This document shows, one piece after another, positions 33,465 to 42,261 of a stretch of 64,000 nt of DNA. The DNA comes from Pannonibacter anstelovis (lineage in GTDB: Bacteria > Pseudomonadota > Alphaproteobacteria > Rhizobiales > Stappiaceae), in the NCBI RefSeq assembly GCF_036881715.1, contig NZ_JBAKBF010000002.1:1-64000 (forward strand), in the 5' to 3' direction. Position 1 is the first letter of the stretch. Each line of letters begins with the position of its first letter. A model generated the notes under the pieces. That model was given only the letters and a program-made list of their open reading frames with translations. It did not search any database and was not told where the DNA came from. The position numbers and the translations under genes were made by a program.

Positions 33465-34850
33465 ATGCATACGATTCCCCGCCAGACCTGGGTGCGCCCG
33501 GAGGATGAGGGTTGGGAGGAGGTGCTGGAGCGCTTTCTGGCTGAGCATCCGGACATCGACACCTTCGAGGTGATCCTGCCTGATACCAATGGCGTGCTGC
33601 GCGGCAAGTGGCTGCCCGGTACGGCCATCCGAAAGGTCTTTGAAGAAGGCGTGGCGCTGCCTTTCGCGCTGTTCGGCGTGGATGTCTGGGGGCGCGAGGT
33701 GGAGGAAACCGGCCTTCACATCGAGACGGGCGATATGGACGGCGTGTGCTGGCCCATTGCCCGCACGCTGACGCTGGTACCCTGGGCCGCCCGCAAGACG
33801 GCACAGGTGCTGATGCACATGTATGACCGCGAGGGGAAACCCTTCCTCATCGATCCGCGCCATGTGCTGGACCGCATGAACGGCAAGCTGGCCAGCCATG
33901 GCTTGTCCGCAACGGCGGCCTTCGAGCTTGAGTTCTATCTCTTTGAGGAAAGCGAAGGCGACTGGAGCGGCCCGCCCAAGCCGGTCTTCGCGACTCATCT
34001 CGGTCCGGCCCGGCAGAACATGTACGCCTTGTCGGATCTTGAATCGCTGATGACGCTGGTGGATGAAATCCGGCGTGGAGCGGAAATGCAGGACATCCCG
34101 GCCGATGCGGCGGTGTCTGAAGCGGCGCCCGGCCAGTTCGAACTCAACCTGCATCACCGGCGCGATGCGCTGATGGCGGCAGATGATGCGGTGCTGCTGC
34201 GCCGGCTGGTGGCTGGCGTTGCCCGCAAGCATAATCTCAAGGCTTCATTCATGGCCAAGCCCTTTGTGGACTGGCCCGGCAACGGCATGCATGTGCATGT
34301 GTCGCTGGAAAACGAACTGGGCAATATCTTCGCCGATCCGGTGGAGGGAGAGAACCGGCTTCAGCATGCCATTGCGGGGCTGCTCGACACCATGCCCCAG
34401 TCGCTGCTGCTTTATATTTCGACCTTCAACGGTTTCCGCCGCATGCAGCCAGGCTCCTATGCGCCGACATCGATCTGCTGGGGCTACGACAACCGTTCGG
34501 TTGCGCTGCGGGTCCCGGCCAGCAAGCCGGCGGCTTCGCGCATCGAACACCGGATCGCGGGGGCCGATGCCAACCCCTATCTGGTGCTGACCGGCGTCAT
34601 TGCGGGCATGCTGGACGGCATCAGCGCCGGGGTGATGCCCCCACCTCCGGTCGAGGGCAACGCCTATGAAAAAGGCTACAAGCGCCTGACGCCCTGGATG
34701 GACGAGGCAATCGATGCCTTTGAAGCCTCCGCCCGGATGAAGGAGGCTGTAGGCGACCACATGCACAAGGTTCTGACCGACATCAAGCGAGAGGAACTCA
34801 ACGCTTTTGGCCGCGAGATTTCCAGCCTGGAGCGGCAGACATATTTGTGA
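33465..34850 (+). CDS. Glutamine-synthetase-family gamma-glutamylpolyamine synthetase (copy 2)
   Basis: A 461-residue GS-fold ligase with VILPDTNGVLRGKWLPGTAI, the active-site glutamates in AAFELEFYLFEE and GQFELNLHH, HVHVSLENE, and AGADANPYLVLTGVIAGML. It differs widely from the divergent copy at 30971-32380, so the two probably prefer different amines. Similar paired ligases (SpuB/SpuI) occur in Pseudomonas. A clear GGAAGGAGAG site precedes the ATG. The importer genes potFGHI follow 205 bases downstream in the same direction. Confidence 0.9.
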   Translation: MHTIPRQTWVRPEDEGWEEVLERFLAEHPDIDTFEVILPDTNGVLRGKWLPGTAIRKVFEEGVALPFALFGVDVWGREVEETGLHIETGDMDGVCWPIARTLTLVPWAARKTAQVLMHMYDREGKPFLIDPRHVLDRMNGKLASHGLSATAAFELEFYLFEESEGDWSGPPKPVFATHLGPARQNMYALSDLESLMTLVDEIRRGAEMQDIPADAAVSEAAPGQFELNLHHRRDALMAADDAVLLRRLVAGVARKHNLKASFMAKPFVDWPGNGMHVHVSLENELGNIFADPVEGENRLQHAIAGLLDTMPQSLLLYISTFNGFRRMQPGSYAPTSICWGYDNRSVALRVPASKPAASRIEHRIAGADANPYLVLTGVIAGMLDGISAGVMPPPPVEGNAYEKGYKRLTPWMDEAIDAFEASARMKEAVGDHMHKVLTDIKREELNAFGREISSLERQTYL

Positions 34851-34918
34851 CGTGCAACCGTGCTGAAAGGGAAGGCGGGGGTTGCCGCAAAAATGATCGC
34901 CAGAGGGCTATCAAGCTG

Positions 34919-34947
34919 TTGAGCCTTTGAGATTTCGCTTCTAGTCT
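34919..34947 (+). promoter_or_regulatory. Possible promoter of potFGHI
   Basis: TTGAGC (34919-34924) and TAGTCT (34942-34947) are separated by 17 bases in the 205-base gap before potF. The -10 match is moderate. No GTGATCAC palindrome is present here, so potFGHI may also depend on read-through from the upstream GntR-controlled promoter. Confidence 0.35.
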
Positions 34948-35055
34948 CAAGGGCAATGGCATAGACGCTGGCCCGGTCGCGGCCTCGCCTCCGGTACGGC
35001 GGCTATGCGAGAAAAACCGGGCGCAGGCCCGCTGCAATCAGTGGAGACGGAACAG

Positions 35056-36144
35056 ATGTTGAAGGCCATTCTTTCGGGTGTCGCGCTCACCGCCATCCTG
35101 GCGGGTACTGCTACCGCGCAGGAGCGCGTGGTGAATGTCTACAACTGGTCGGATTATATCGACGAATCGATCCTTACCGACTTCACCAAGGAGACCGGCA
35201 TCAAGGTCGTCTACGACGTCTTCGACAGCAACGAGACGGTCGAGACCAAGCTGCTGGCAGGCGGCACCGGCTACGACATCGTTGTGCCGACGGGCACCTT
35301 CCTCGGCCGCCAGATCCAGGCCGGCGTGTTCCAGAAGCTGGACAAGTCCAAGCTGCCGAATCTCGTGCACATGTGGCCGGAGATTTCCGAGCGCCTGACC
35401 AAGTATGACCCGGGCAACGAGCATGCCATCAACTACATGTGGGGCACCACCGGTATCGGCTACAACGTCGAGAAGATCAAGGAGCGCATGCCTGACGCTC
35501 CGGTCGGCAGCTGGGACATGGTGTTCAAGCCGGAGGTGATCTCCAAGTTCGCCGACTGCGGCATCTTCGTGCTCGACACGCCGGAAGAAATCATTCCGGC
35601 CGCTCTGAACTATCTCGGCCTTGAGCCGGACAGCAACAACCCGGACGATATCGAGAAGGCCGGCGAGCTGCTGATGTCGATCAAGCCCTACATCACCAAG
35701 TTCCATTCCTCGGAGTACATCAACGCGCTTGCCAATGGTGACGCTTGCATCGCCGTGGGCTGGTCGGGTGACATCCTGCAGGCCCGTGACCGCGCTGCCG
35801 AGGCCAACAATGGCGTGACCGTGCAGTATGTCATCCCGAAGGAAGGTGCGCTGATGTGGTTCGACAACATGGCGATCCCGGCGGATGCCAAGAACGTTGC
35901 CGAAGCGCATGAATTCCTCAACTACATCATGCGTCCGGAAGTGATCGCCAAGGCCTCGAACTATGTGTTCTATGCAAACGGCAACAAGGACAGCCAGCCG
36001 CTGCTGAACAAGGAAGTCCTGGAAGACACCGCCATCTACCCGGATGCAGAGACGATCCAGAAGCTCTACACCGTGTCCACCAAGGATGCGAAGGTGAACC
36101 GCATTCAGAACCGCGTCTGGACCAAGGTCAAGAGCGGCAGCTGA
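35056..36144 (+). CDS. potF: Putrescine ABC transporter, periplasmic binding protein
   Basis: A 362-residue exported protein: signal peptide (MLKAILSGVALTAILAGTATA) and a PotD/PotF-type fold (VVNVYNWSDYIDESIL, then GYDIVVPTGTFLGRQIQAG). Polyamine-contact residues typical of PotF are suggested by YNWSDY and AVGWSGD. It delivers putrescine to the PotGHI membrane complex. GGAGACGG precedes the ATG at 35056; the longer frame would place extra charged residues before the signal peptide. It is the first gene of the potFGHI operon. Confidence 0.94.
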   Translation: MLKAILSGVALTAILAGTATAQERVVNVYNWSDYIDESILTDFTKETGIKVVYDVFDSNETVETKLLAGGTGYDIVVPTGTFLGRQIQAGVFQKLDKSKLPNLVHMWPEISERLTKYDPGNEHAINYMWGTTGIGYNVEKIKERMPDAPVGSWDMVFKPEVISKFADCGIFVLDTPEEIIPAALNYLGLEPDSNNPDDIEKAGELLMSIKPYITKFHSSEYINALANGDACIAVGWSGDILQARDRAAEANNGVTVQYVIPKEGALMWFDNMAIPADAKNVAEAHEFLNYIMRPEVIAKASNYVFYANGNKDSQPLLNKEVLEDTAIYPDAETIQKLYTVSTKDAKVNRIQNRVWTKVKSGS

Positions 36145-36245
36145 TCCGAACTCCGTACCCGGCGCAGCGCGAAACTGCGCCGGGTACCATCAGGCATCCC
36201 AAGGGGTGGGACGCTGGACAATTCCGGTAGCGTTGGGGGTGGAAT

Positions 36246-37403
36246 TTGGCCAAGAAACCGATCGGGCCGGTACGGCGGTCCTTTGCACCCTGGGAAAATC
36301 CCCAGTCGGTCCCGTTCATCGAGTTCCGCAATGTCACCAAACGCTTCGGTGATTTTACAGCCGTCGATAACCTCAGCCTGAAGATCTACGAGCGCGAGTT
36401 TTTCGCCCTGCTCGGGGGGTCTGGCTGCGGCAAGACGACGATGATGCGCATGCTGGCCGGTTTCGAGACACCAACCGAAGGCGAAATCCTGCTGGACGGG
36501 CAGAGCCTTGCGGGCGTGCCTCCGCACCGGCGCCCGGTCAACATGATGTTCCAGTCCTATGCGCTGTTCCCGCACATGAGCGTGGAGGCCAATATTGCCT
36601 TCGGCCTCAAGCAGGACGGCATGGGCAAGGCAGATATGGAGGCGCGTGTGCAGGAAATGCTGCGCCTGACCAAACTGGAGAGATTCGGCAAGCGCAAGCC
36701 GCATCAGCTTTCCGGCGGCCAGCGCCAGCGTGTCGCGCTCGCCCGTTCGCTTGCCAAGCGGCCGAAGGTGCTGCTGCTGGACGAGCCGCTGGGCGCGCTG
36801 GACCGCAAGCTGCGCGAGGAGACCCAGTTCGAGCTGATGACCCTTCAGGAAGAGCTGAAGATGACCTTCCTCGTCGTCACGCATGATCAGGAAGAGGCCA
36901 TGACGATGGCCGACCGTATCGCCGTCATGGACGCGGGCAAGATCATCCAGGTGGCGACCCCGGCAGAAATCTACGAGACGCCGAACAGCCGCTTCGTTGC
37001 GGATTTCATCGGTGACATCAACCTGATCGAAGCCACGGTGGCAGAGCGCAGCGAGAGCGGGACGAAACTGTCCGTCAGCGGCGATCATGGCGGCTTCACC
37101 ATCGATACGCTGCAGGAGACCGGTGCAGCGGTCGGGGAAACCGTCTGGTATGCGGTGCGTCCCGAAAAGATCACCATCGAGCACGGCACGCAGGAGCCGG
37201 GCGCCGTCAACAAGGTTGCGGCAGAGGTGTGGGATATCGCCTATCTCGGCGACATGTCTGTCTATCACTCGCGGGCGGGGGAGAACATGACCATGCGCTC
37301 CACCGTGACTAACCGTACCCGTCTTGTCGAGCGGCCGATCGGCTGGGATGACAAGGTTGTCTTGTCCTGGGAACGGGATGCAGGGGTAATCCTCACGCAT
37401 TGA
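36246..37403 (+). CDS. potG: Putrescine ABC transporter, ATP-binding protein
   Basis: A 385-residue ATPase with Walker A GGSGCGKTT, Q-loop FQSYALFPHM, signature LSGGQRQRVALARSL, Walker B VLLLDEPLGALD and the switch histidine in VVTHDQEEAM. A TOBE domain occupies the last ~100 residues. It energises uptake through PotH/PotI. The start appears to be TTG at 36246 (MAKKPIGP) with GGGGGTGG upstream; there is no good in-frame ATG before the nucleotide-binding domain. Confidence 0.94.
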   Translation: MAKKPIGPVRRSFAPWENPQSVPFIEFRNVTKRFGDFTAVDNLSLKIYEREFFALLGGSGCGKTTMMRMLAGFETPTEGEILLDGQSLAGVPPHRRPVNMMFQSYALFPHMSVEANIAFGLKQDGMGKADMEARVQEMLRLTKLERFGKRKPHQLSGGQRQRVALARSLAKRPKVLLLDEPLGALDRKLREETQFELMTLQEELKMTFLVVTHDQEEAMTMADRIAVMDAGKIIQVATPAEIYETPNSRFVADFIGDINLIEATVAERSESGTKLSVSGDHGGFTIDTLQETGAAVGETVWYAVRPEKITIEHGTQEPGAVNKVAAEVWDIAYLGDMSVYHSRAGENMTMRSTVTNRTRLVERPIGWDDKVVLSWERDAGVILTH

Positions 37404-37491
37404 GGCCAGGGCAAAGACTTTTGTCTTGGGCCGTCAGGGCCGCTGCAGCCTCGTGACTTTGCAGCACAGCTTCCGGGAAGGGACGGGGACG

Positions 37492-38418
37492 ATGGAAGAA
37501 ACCGGTCTTGAAAAAATCAAGGGCAAGCTGGGGAAATGGCTGGTCATCAGCGTGCCCTATGCCTGGCTCATGCTGTTCTTCCTCACGCCTTTCTTCATCG
37601 TCTTCAAGATTTCCCTTTCGGAAGTCGCGGTTTCCATTCCGCCCTATGCGCCGGTCTTTGACTGGTCTGCGGGTTGGGAGGGTTTCAAGGACACGCTGTC
37701 CGGGTTCAGCTTCGACAATTATGTCTGGCTGACAGAGGACGATCTTTACTGGCGGTCCTATCTGTCCAGCGTATCAATCGCAGCAGTCTCGACCTTCATC
37801 ACGCTGCTTGTTGGCTATCCCATCGCCTATGGCATGGCCCGGAGCCCGAAGTCCTGGCGGCCAACGCTGTTGATGCTGGTGATCCTGCCGTTCTGGACCT
37901 CGTTCCTGATCCGCGTCTACGCCTGGATCGGCATTCTGAAGAACGAGGGCCTGCTTAACCAGTTGCTGCTGTCGGTGAGCATCATTGATCAGCCGCTCAA
38001 TATTCTGAACACCAATACGGCCGTTTATATCGGTATCGTCTATTCCTATCTGCCGTTCCTGGTGCTGCCACTTTATGCGAGCCTTGAAAAGCTGGATGAA
38101 AGCTTGCTGGAGGCTGCGCAGGATCTGGGCTGCCCGCCATGGAAAGCCTTCTGGCGGATTACTTTCCCGCTGTCTTTGCCGGGCGTGATCGCAGGCTGTT
38201 TCCTCGTCTTCATTCCGGCGGTGGGTGAGTTCGTCATCCCCGATCTGCTGGGCGGCTCGGAAACGCTGATGATCGGCAAGACCCTGTGGCTGGAGTTCTT
38301 CAACAACCGGGACTGGCCTGTGGCATCTGCTGTTGCAGTCGTGCTGCTGCTCATCCTGGTCATCCCCATCGTGCTGTTCCAGCGTCAGCAGCAGAAGGCA
38401 TCGGAGACGGCGGCATGA
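37492..38418 (+). CDS. potH: Putrescine ABC transporter, permease subunit 1
   Basis: A 308-residue inner-membrane protein with about six helices and the coupling-loop (EAA) motif EAAQDLGCPPWKAFWRITFP. That loop contacts PotG. GGAAGGGACGGGG precedes the ATG at 37492, which starts just before the first helix. The next gene overlaps the stop codon by four bases (ATGA). Confidence 0.93.
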   Translation: MEETGLEKIKGKLGKWLVISVPYAWLMLFFLTPFFIVFKISLSEVAVSIPPYAPVFDWSAGWEGFKDTLSGFSFDNYVWLTEDDLYWRSYLSSVSIAAVSTFITLLVGYPIAYGMARSPKSWRPTLLMLVILPFWTSFLIRVYAWIGILKNEGLLNQLLLSVSIIDQPLNILNTNTAVYIGIVYSYLPFLVLPLYASLEKLDESLLEAAQDLGCPPWKAFWRITFPLSLPGVIAGCFLVFIPAVGEFVIPDLLGGSETLMIGKTLWLEFFNNRDWPVASAVAVVLLLILVIPIVLFQRQQQKASETAA

Positions 38419-39239
38419 GAAACGGTCCCTCCTGGTTCAACGTCACGTCGCTGGTTCTGGGGTTCTCCTTCCTCTACCTGCCAATCGTCATTCTGGTGAT
38501 CTTCTCCTTCAACGAGTCACGCCTTGTGACTGTGTGGGGCGGGTTTTCGACCAAGTGGTACGCGGAGCTGATGAACAATCAGCAGCTTCTCGATGCTGCG
38601 GGTGTGACCTTGCGGGTGGCGCTCCTCTCCGCCACCTTGGCCACCATTGTCGGCACGCTGGCAGCCCTTGTTCTGGTGCGCTTCGGCCGCTTTCCCGGCC
38701 GTACGCTGTTTTCGGGCATGATCTTCGCTCCGCTCGTGATGCCGGAAGTCATCCTTGGCCTGTCGCTGCTGCTGCTCTTCGTCGCCATCGATCAGGCGCG
38801 TGGCTTCTGGACCATCATGCTTGCCCACACCACGTTTGCCGCCTGTTATGTGGCGGTGGTGGTTCAGTCCCGTCTTGTTGGCTTCGACCGCTCGCTGGAA
38901 GAGGCGGCACAGGACCTCGGCTGTCCGCCGGCGCGGACGTTCTTCGTCATCACCCTGCCGCTGATCCTGCCGGGTGTGATTGCCGGATGGATGCTGGCCT
39001 TCACCCTGTCGCTGGACGATCTGGTGATCGCCAGCTTCACGACCGGACCCGGCGCCACGACCCTGCCGATGAAGATCTATTCGCAGGTCCGCCTCGGGGT
39101 GACGCCTGAGATCAACGCGGTCTGCACCATTCTGGTGGCTATTGTCACGGTGGTCGTCATTGCCACCTCCATTATGACAAGGCGCAGCGAAATGCAGCGC
39201 GAGCGTGACCAGCGCCGGGCGATCGCGGCCGGCGGTTGA
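38415..39239 (+). CDS. potI: Putrescine ABC transporter, permease subunit 2
   Basis: A 274-residue inner-membrane protein with six helices. The EAA loop is EEAAQDLGCPPARTFFVITL and a conserved FTLSLDDLVIASFTTGPG follows. It pairs with PotH to form the channel. Its ATG overlaps the potH stop, so translation is coupled. No convincing terminator was found after its stop. Confidence 0.93.
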   Translation: MRNGPSWFNVTSLVLGFSFLYLPIVILVIFSFNESRLVTVWGGFSTKWYAELMNNQQLLDAAGVTLRVALLSATLATIVGTLAALVLVRFGRFPGRTLFSGMIFAPLVMPEVILGLSLLLLFVAIDQARGFWTIMLAHTTFAACYVAVVVQSRLVGFDRSLEEAAQDLGCPPARTFFVITLPLILPGVIAGWMLAFTLSLDDLVIASFTTGPGATTLPMKIYSQVRLGVTPEINAVCTILVAIVTVVVIATSIMTRRSEMQRERDQRRAIAAGG

Positions 39240-39435
39240 AAATCCGCCCGGAAAAGGAACTCCGCCCGACCGGCTGAACCGCTGGTGTGAGCTGCGCTCC
39301 AGTTGCGGCCTGAAATTGTGCTGAAATGTCCGGTGCATGAAGGGTTGCTTTAGATTTCTTCCCTAATCTGCTGCGCATCCGGTCCGCTGTATGGGATCCG
39401 GCCTGTTTCTTGTGTTTGCGTATCAGGAGTTCCGG

Positions 39436-40584
39436 GTGGAGAGCGTTTCTGCGGAGCCGCGGGTATTGGGCTCGGCTGCTGTCGAGGCAGCAAGCGGTGT
39501 CCGTGGCATTCTCCATGGAGATGTCACCCGGCCTCTGCTTGGGCGCCTGTTTGCCTCCCTGCCGGGCAATGCCATTGCCACGGCATTTCAACGCGCCGAC
39601 GTGCTCGACGCTCTCAACCGTCATGTTGCGGCATCCTCGGGCGCGCAGATGCGCCTTCTGGAAGTTTTGGATGGGGTGACCGGCCTTCCGCGTATGCTTG
39701 TTCCGCTTATGGTCACGCGCCGGGGCCCGTTGCGGATCGGTGGCATGCCGGACTTTGATCTGGCCGACCTCTGCGCGCCCGTGCTTGCCAGCGAAGCACC
39801 GTTCCAACCCTTTGAGGGGGGAGCCATCTGGCCGTTGATCGACGAGGCACTGCAGGATGTGGACCTGATCCGCTTCGCCAAGATGCCGCCGCGCATCAGT
39901 GGCTTTCCCAACCCGCTGTTTCATGTGCTGCGCCGGCCGGAAGCCGAACCAACATATGTTCTGGACCTCGAAGGCGGCTATGGCTCCGGTGGCTGGCGCA
40001 AGAAGTCAGTCTACAAGGAGGCGCGGGGCAAGTACCGCAAGCTGCAGGCCGAGGGTGTAAGCTTCGTACAGGCCGGTGGCGTGGAGCAGAAGGCTGGCTT
40101 CTTGCGGGAATTGCGCCGCCAGAGGGCCCTGCGCTTTGAGGAAAAGGGCTGGGCCAATCTGCTGGAGCAGGATGCCTCGCAAGGGCGCTATTATGATGAC
40201 CTGCTGGAAGGGCCCCTCGAGGTATTTGCCCTGCAGGCGCTGGATGGTGAAATCGCCGGGGCGATCTGCGTTCTGTGCCACAACAGCATGGTCAGTGCGA
40301 CGCTCATCTCCATGGGGGATGCAAAATGGCACCGGTTCTCGCCAGGGCTGGTCCTCTTTGCCAAGCTGATCGAATGGGCGGAAGCCTCAGGCTACAACGA
40401 GCTGTGCTTTGGTGCGGGCGTCCAGTTCTACAAGCAGCGCTTCGGTGGAGATCCAGTCGAGACACTGTCTTTTGAGCGGGCACTCACGACTGCTGGCAGC
40501 GCCTATCTTGCCCTGCGGCGGTTGAAGCGCATTGCCCGCCGTCTGCGCTCTGAGACGAGGCCATTCTCCGGGGCGGATGAATAG
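39436..40584 (+). CDS. GNAT-fold protein of the BioF2-like/CelD type
   Basis: A 382-residue protein with a C-terminal GNAT-like acyltransferase domain (residues about 190-345, including YKEARGKYRKLQAEG and WAEASGYNELCFGAGVQFYK) and an N-terminal half containing DFDLADLCAPVL. This matches the Acetyltransf_6/BioF2-like group found in exopolysaccharide and cellulose loci (CelD, FemAB-like). Donor and acceptor are unknown. A GTG start at 39436 is chosen because AGGAG lies 6 bases before it; the ATG at 39391 has no ribosome site. No polysaccharide gene adjoins it. Confidence 0.75.
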   Translation: MESVSAEPRVLGSAAVEAASGVRGILHGDVTRPLLGRLFASLPGNAIATAFQRADVLDALNRHVAASSGAQMRLLEVLDGVTGLPRMLVPLMVTRRGPLRIGGMPDFDLADLCAPVLASEAPFQPFEGGAIWPLIDEALQDVDLIRFAKMPPRISGFPNPLFHVLRRPEAEPTYVLDLEGGYGSGGWRKKSVYKEARGKYRKLQAEGVSFVQAGGVEQKAGFLRELRRQRALRFEEKGWANLLEQDASQGRYYDDLLEGPLEVFALQALDGEIAGAICVLCHNSMVSATLISMGDAKWHRFSPGLVLFAKLIEWAEASGYNELCFGAGVQFYKQRFGGDPVETLSFERALTTAGSAYLALRRLKRIARRLRSETRPFSGADE

Positions 40585-40842
40585 GCTCTACGCCTTCTAT
40601 CCGGATCCACTGCTTCCCGGAATCTTCATTGCTTTCACCCGATTGATGGCATGAGAAAAGCCGCGCCAGCCTTTCTGCCAGTTGACGCCTGCCGAAAATC
40701 TTAGTCTTGTTGCGTTGCAACCTGGCCAGAGGGCCGGACCGGGCTGTCCGGTGCGGCCGGGGCTGCGGGAGGACTGCCGTGAGCGCGCGGATGCTGTGCC
40801 AGGCAGGGCTTGAGGGCCATGGCCAGACTTGAGGAGACAACG

Positions 40843-41538
40843 ATGAACAAGGTGTACCCGAACGCAAAGGCCGCCCTCGAGGGGCTTGTGTTTGACGGAA
40901 TGACCATCATGGCCGGCGGTTTCGGCCTCTGCGGTATCCCGGAAAATCTCATCACTGCCCTGCGCGACAGCGGCACGAAGGATATTACGGCCATTTCCAA
41001 CAATGCGGGCGTGGATGACTTCGGCCTCGGCCTGCTGCTGCAGACCCGCCAGATCCGTAAGATGATCTCCTCCTACGTGGGCGAGAATGCTACCTTCGAG
41101 CGCCAGTATCTCAATGGCGAACTGGAGCTGGAGTTCAATCCTCAGGGCACCCTGGCCGAGCGCATCCGTGCGGGTGGTGCAGGCATTCCGGGCTTCTACA
41201 CCAAGACCGGCGTCGGCACGCTGATTGCCGAGGGCAAGGAGCACAAGGAGTTCAACGGCGAGACCTACATTCTGGAGACCGGGCTCGTCGCCGATGTTTC
41301 CCTCGTCAAGGCCTGGAAGGCCGACAAGGAAGGCAACCTCATCTACCGCAAGACCGCGCGCAACTTCAATCCGATGATGGCCACGGCCGGGAAGAAGACG
41401 CTGGTGGAAGTCGAGGAAATCGTCGAGGTGGGCGAGCTGGATCCGGATCAGATCCACACCCCCGGCATCTTCGTTGACCGCATCATCGCCGGCACTTTTG
41501 AAAAGCGCATCGAGAAGCGCACCACGCGTGCAGCCTGA
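40843..41538 (+). CDS. scoA: 3-oxoacid CoA-transferase, subunit A
   Basis: A 231-residue alpha subunit of succinyl-CoA:3-ketoacid CoA-transferase, with DGMTIMAGGFGLCGIPENLI, the oxyanion-hole glycines and ETGLVADVSLVKAWKAD. The complex moves CoA from succinyl-CoA to acetoacetate, feeding ketone bodies or polyhydroxybutyrate breakdown products into acetyl-CoA. GAGGAG precedes the ATG. Subunit B starts 14 bases after the stop. The presence of two phasin genes in the window fits a polyhydroxybutyrate-cycling organism. Confidence 0.93.
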   Translation: MNKVYPNAKAALEGLVFDGMTIMAGGFGLCGIPENLITALRDSGTKDITAISNNAGVDDFGLGLLLQTRQIRKMISSYVGENATFERQYLNGELELEFNPQGTLAERIRAGGAGIPGFYTKTGVGTLIAEGKEHKEFNGETYILETGLVADVSLVKAWKADKEGNLIYRKTARNFNPMMATAGKKTLVEVEEIVEVGELDPDQIHTPGIFVDRIIAGTFEKRIEKRTTRAA

Positions 41539-41552
41539 GGGGAGTTGGATAG

Positions 41553-42185
41553 ATGGCCTGGACTCGCGAAGAAATGGCCCAGAGGGCCGCGCAGGAACTG
41601 GAAGACGGCTTTTACGTCAACCTCGGCATCGGCATCCCGACGCTGGTTTCGAACTACATTCCCGAAGGTGTCAACGTCACGCTGCAGTCGGAAAACGGCA
41701 TGCTGGGCATGGGACCGTTCCCCACGGATGACGAGGTCGATGCCGACCTGATCAACGCCGGCAAGCAGACGATCACCGAGCTGCCGCACACCAGCTACTT
41801 CTCCTCCGCCGACAGCTTCGGCATGATCCGCGGCGGCCATATCGACCTGTCGATCCTGGGTGCCATGGAAGTCTCGGAGAAGGGCGATCTCGCCAACTGG
41901 ATGATCCCCGGCAAGATGGTCAAGGGCATGGGCGGTGCCATGGATCTGGTGGCGGGTGTCAAGCGCGTTATCGTGTTGATGGACCACACCTCCAAGGCTG
42001 GCGAAAGCAAGCTGCTCAAGGCCTGCAGCCTGCCGTTGACCGGCGTTGGCTGCGTTGACCGGATCATCACCAACCTTGGCGTCTTCGACGTGAAGGAGGA
42101 TGGCTTGCATCTGGTGGAACTGGCCTCCGGCGTGACCCTTGATGAGGTCAAGGCTGCTACGGAAGCCAAGCTGATTGCTGCCTAA
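41553..42185 (+). CDS. scoB: 3-oxoacid CoA-transferase, subunit B
   Basis: A 210-residue beta subunit carrying the catalytic glutamate Glu47 in QSENGMLGMGPF, which forms the covalent CoA thioester. The sequences VNLGIGIPTLVSNYIPEG and GGHIDLSILGAMEV are typical. GGGGAG precedes the ATG. It forms the heteromer with ScoA and is the last gene of the operon; a strong terminator follows. Confidence 0.94.
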   Translation: MAWTREEMAQRAAQELEDGFYVNLGIGIPTLVSNYIPEGVNVTLQSENGMLGMGPFPTDDEVDADLINAGKQTITELPHTSYFSSADSFGMIRGGHIDLSILGAMEVSEKGDLANWMIPGKMVKGMGGAMDLVAGVKRVIVLMDHTSKAGESKLLKACSLPLTGVGCVDRIITNLGVFDVKEDGLHLVELASGVTLDEVKAATEAKLIAA

Positions 42186-42213
42186 CCCGGGCATCGTCAG
42201 CAGAAACAGATGA

Positions 42214-42244
42214 GGGGGCAGCGGTGGCTGCCCCCTTTGTTTTT
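42214..42244 (+). terminator. Terminator of scoAB
   Basis: A perfect 9-bp stem GGGGGCAGC/GCTGCCCCC (42214-42222 and 42227-42235, loop GGTG) is followed by TTTGTTTTT. It lies 28 bases after the scoB stop and 18 bases before the converging ggt stop. Confidence 0.92.
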
Positions 42245-42261
42245 CAAATGACCTGAAACCG

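Noticed and set aside
33465..34850. True nitrogen-assimilation glutamine synthetase (glnA)
   Set aside because: The divergent sequence, beta-grasp style, neighbours (GntR, aminotransferase, potFGHI) and paired paralogue fit gamma-glutamylpolyamine synthetases instead.
36105..37400. 431-codon open frame antisense to potG
   Set aside because: Shadow of the ATPase gene, which has every Walker and signature motif.
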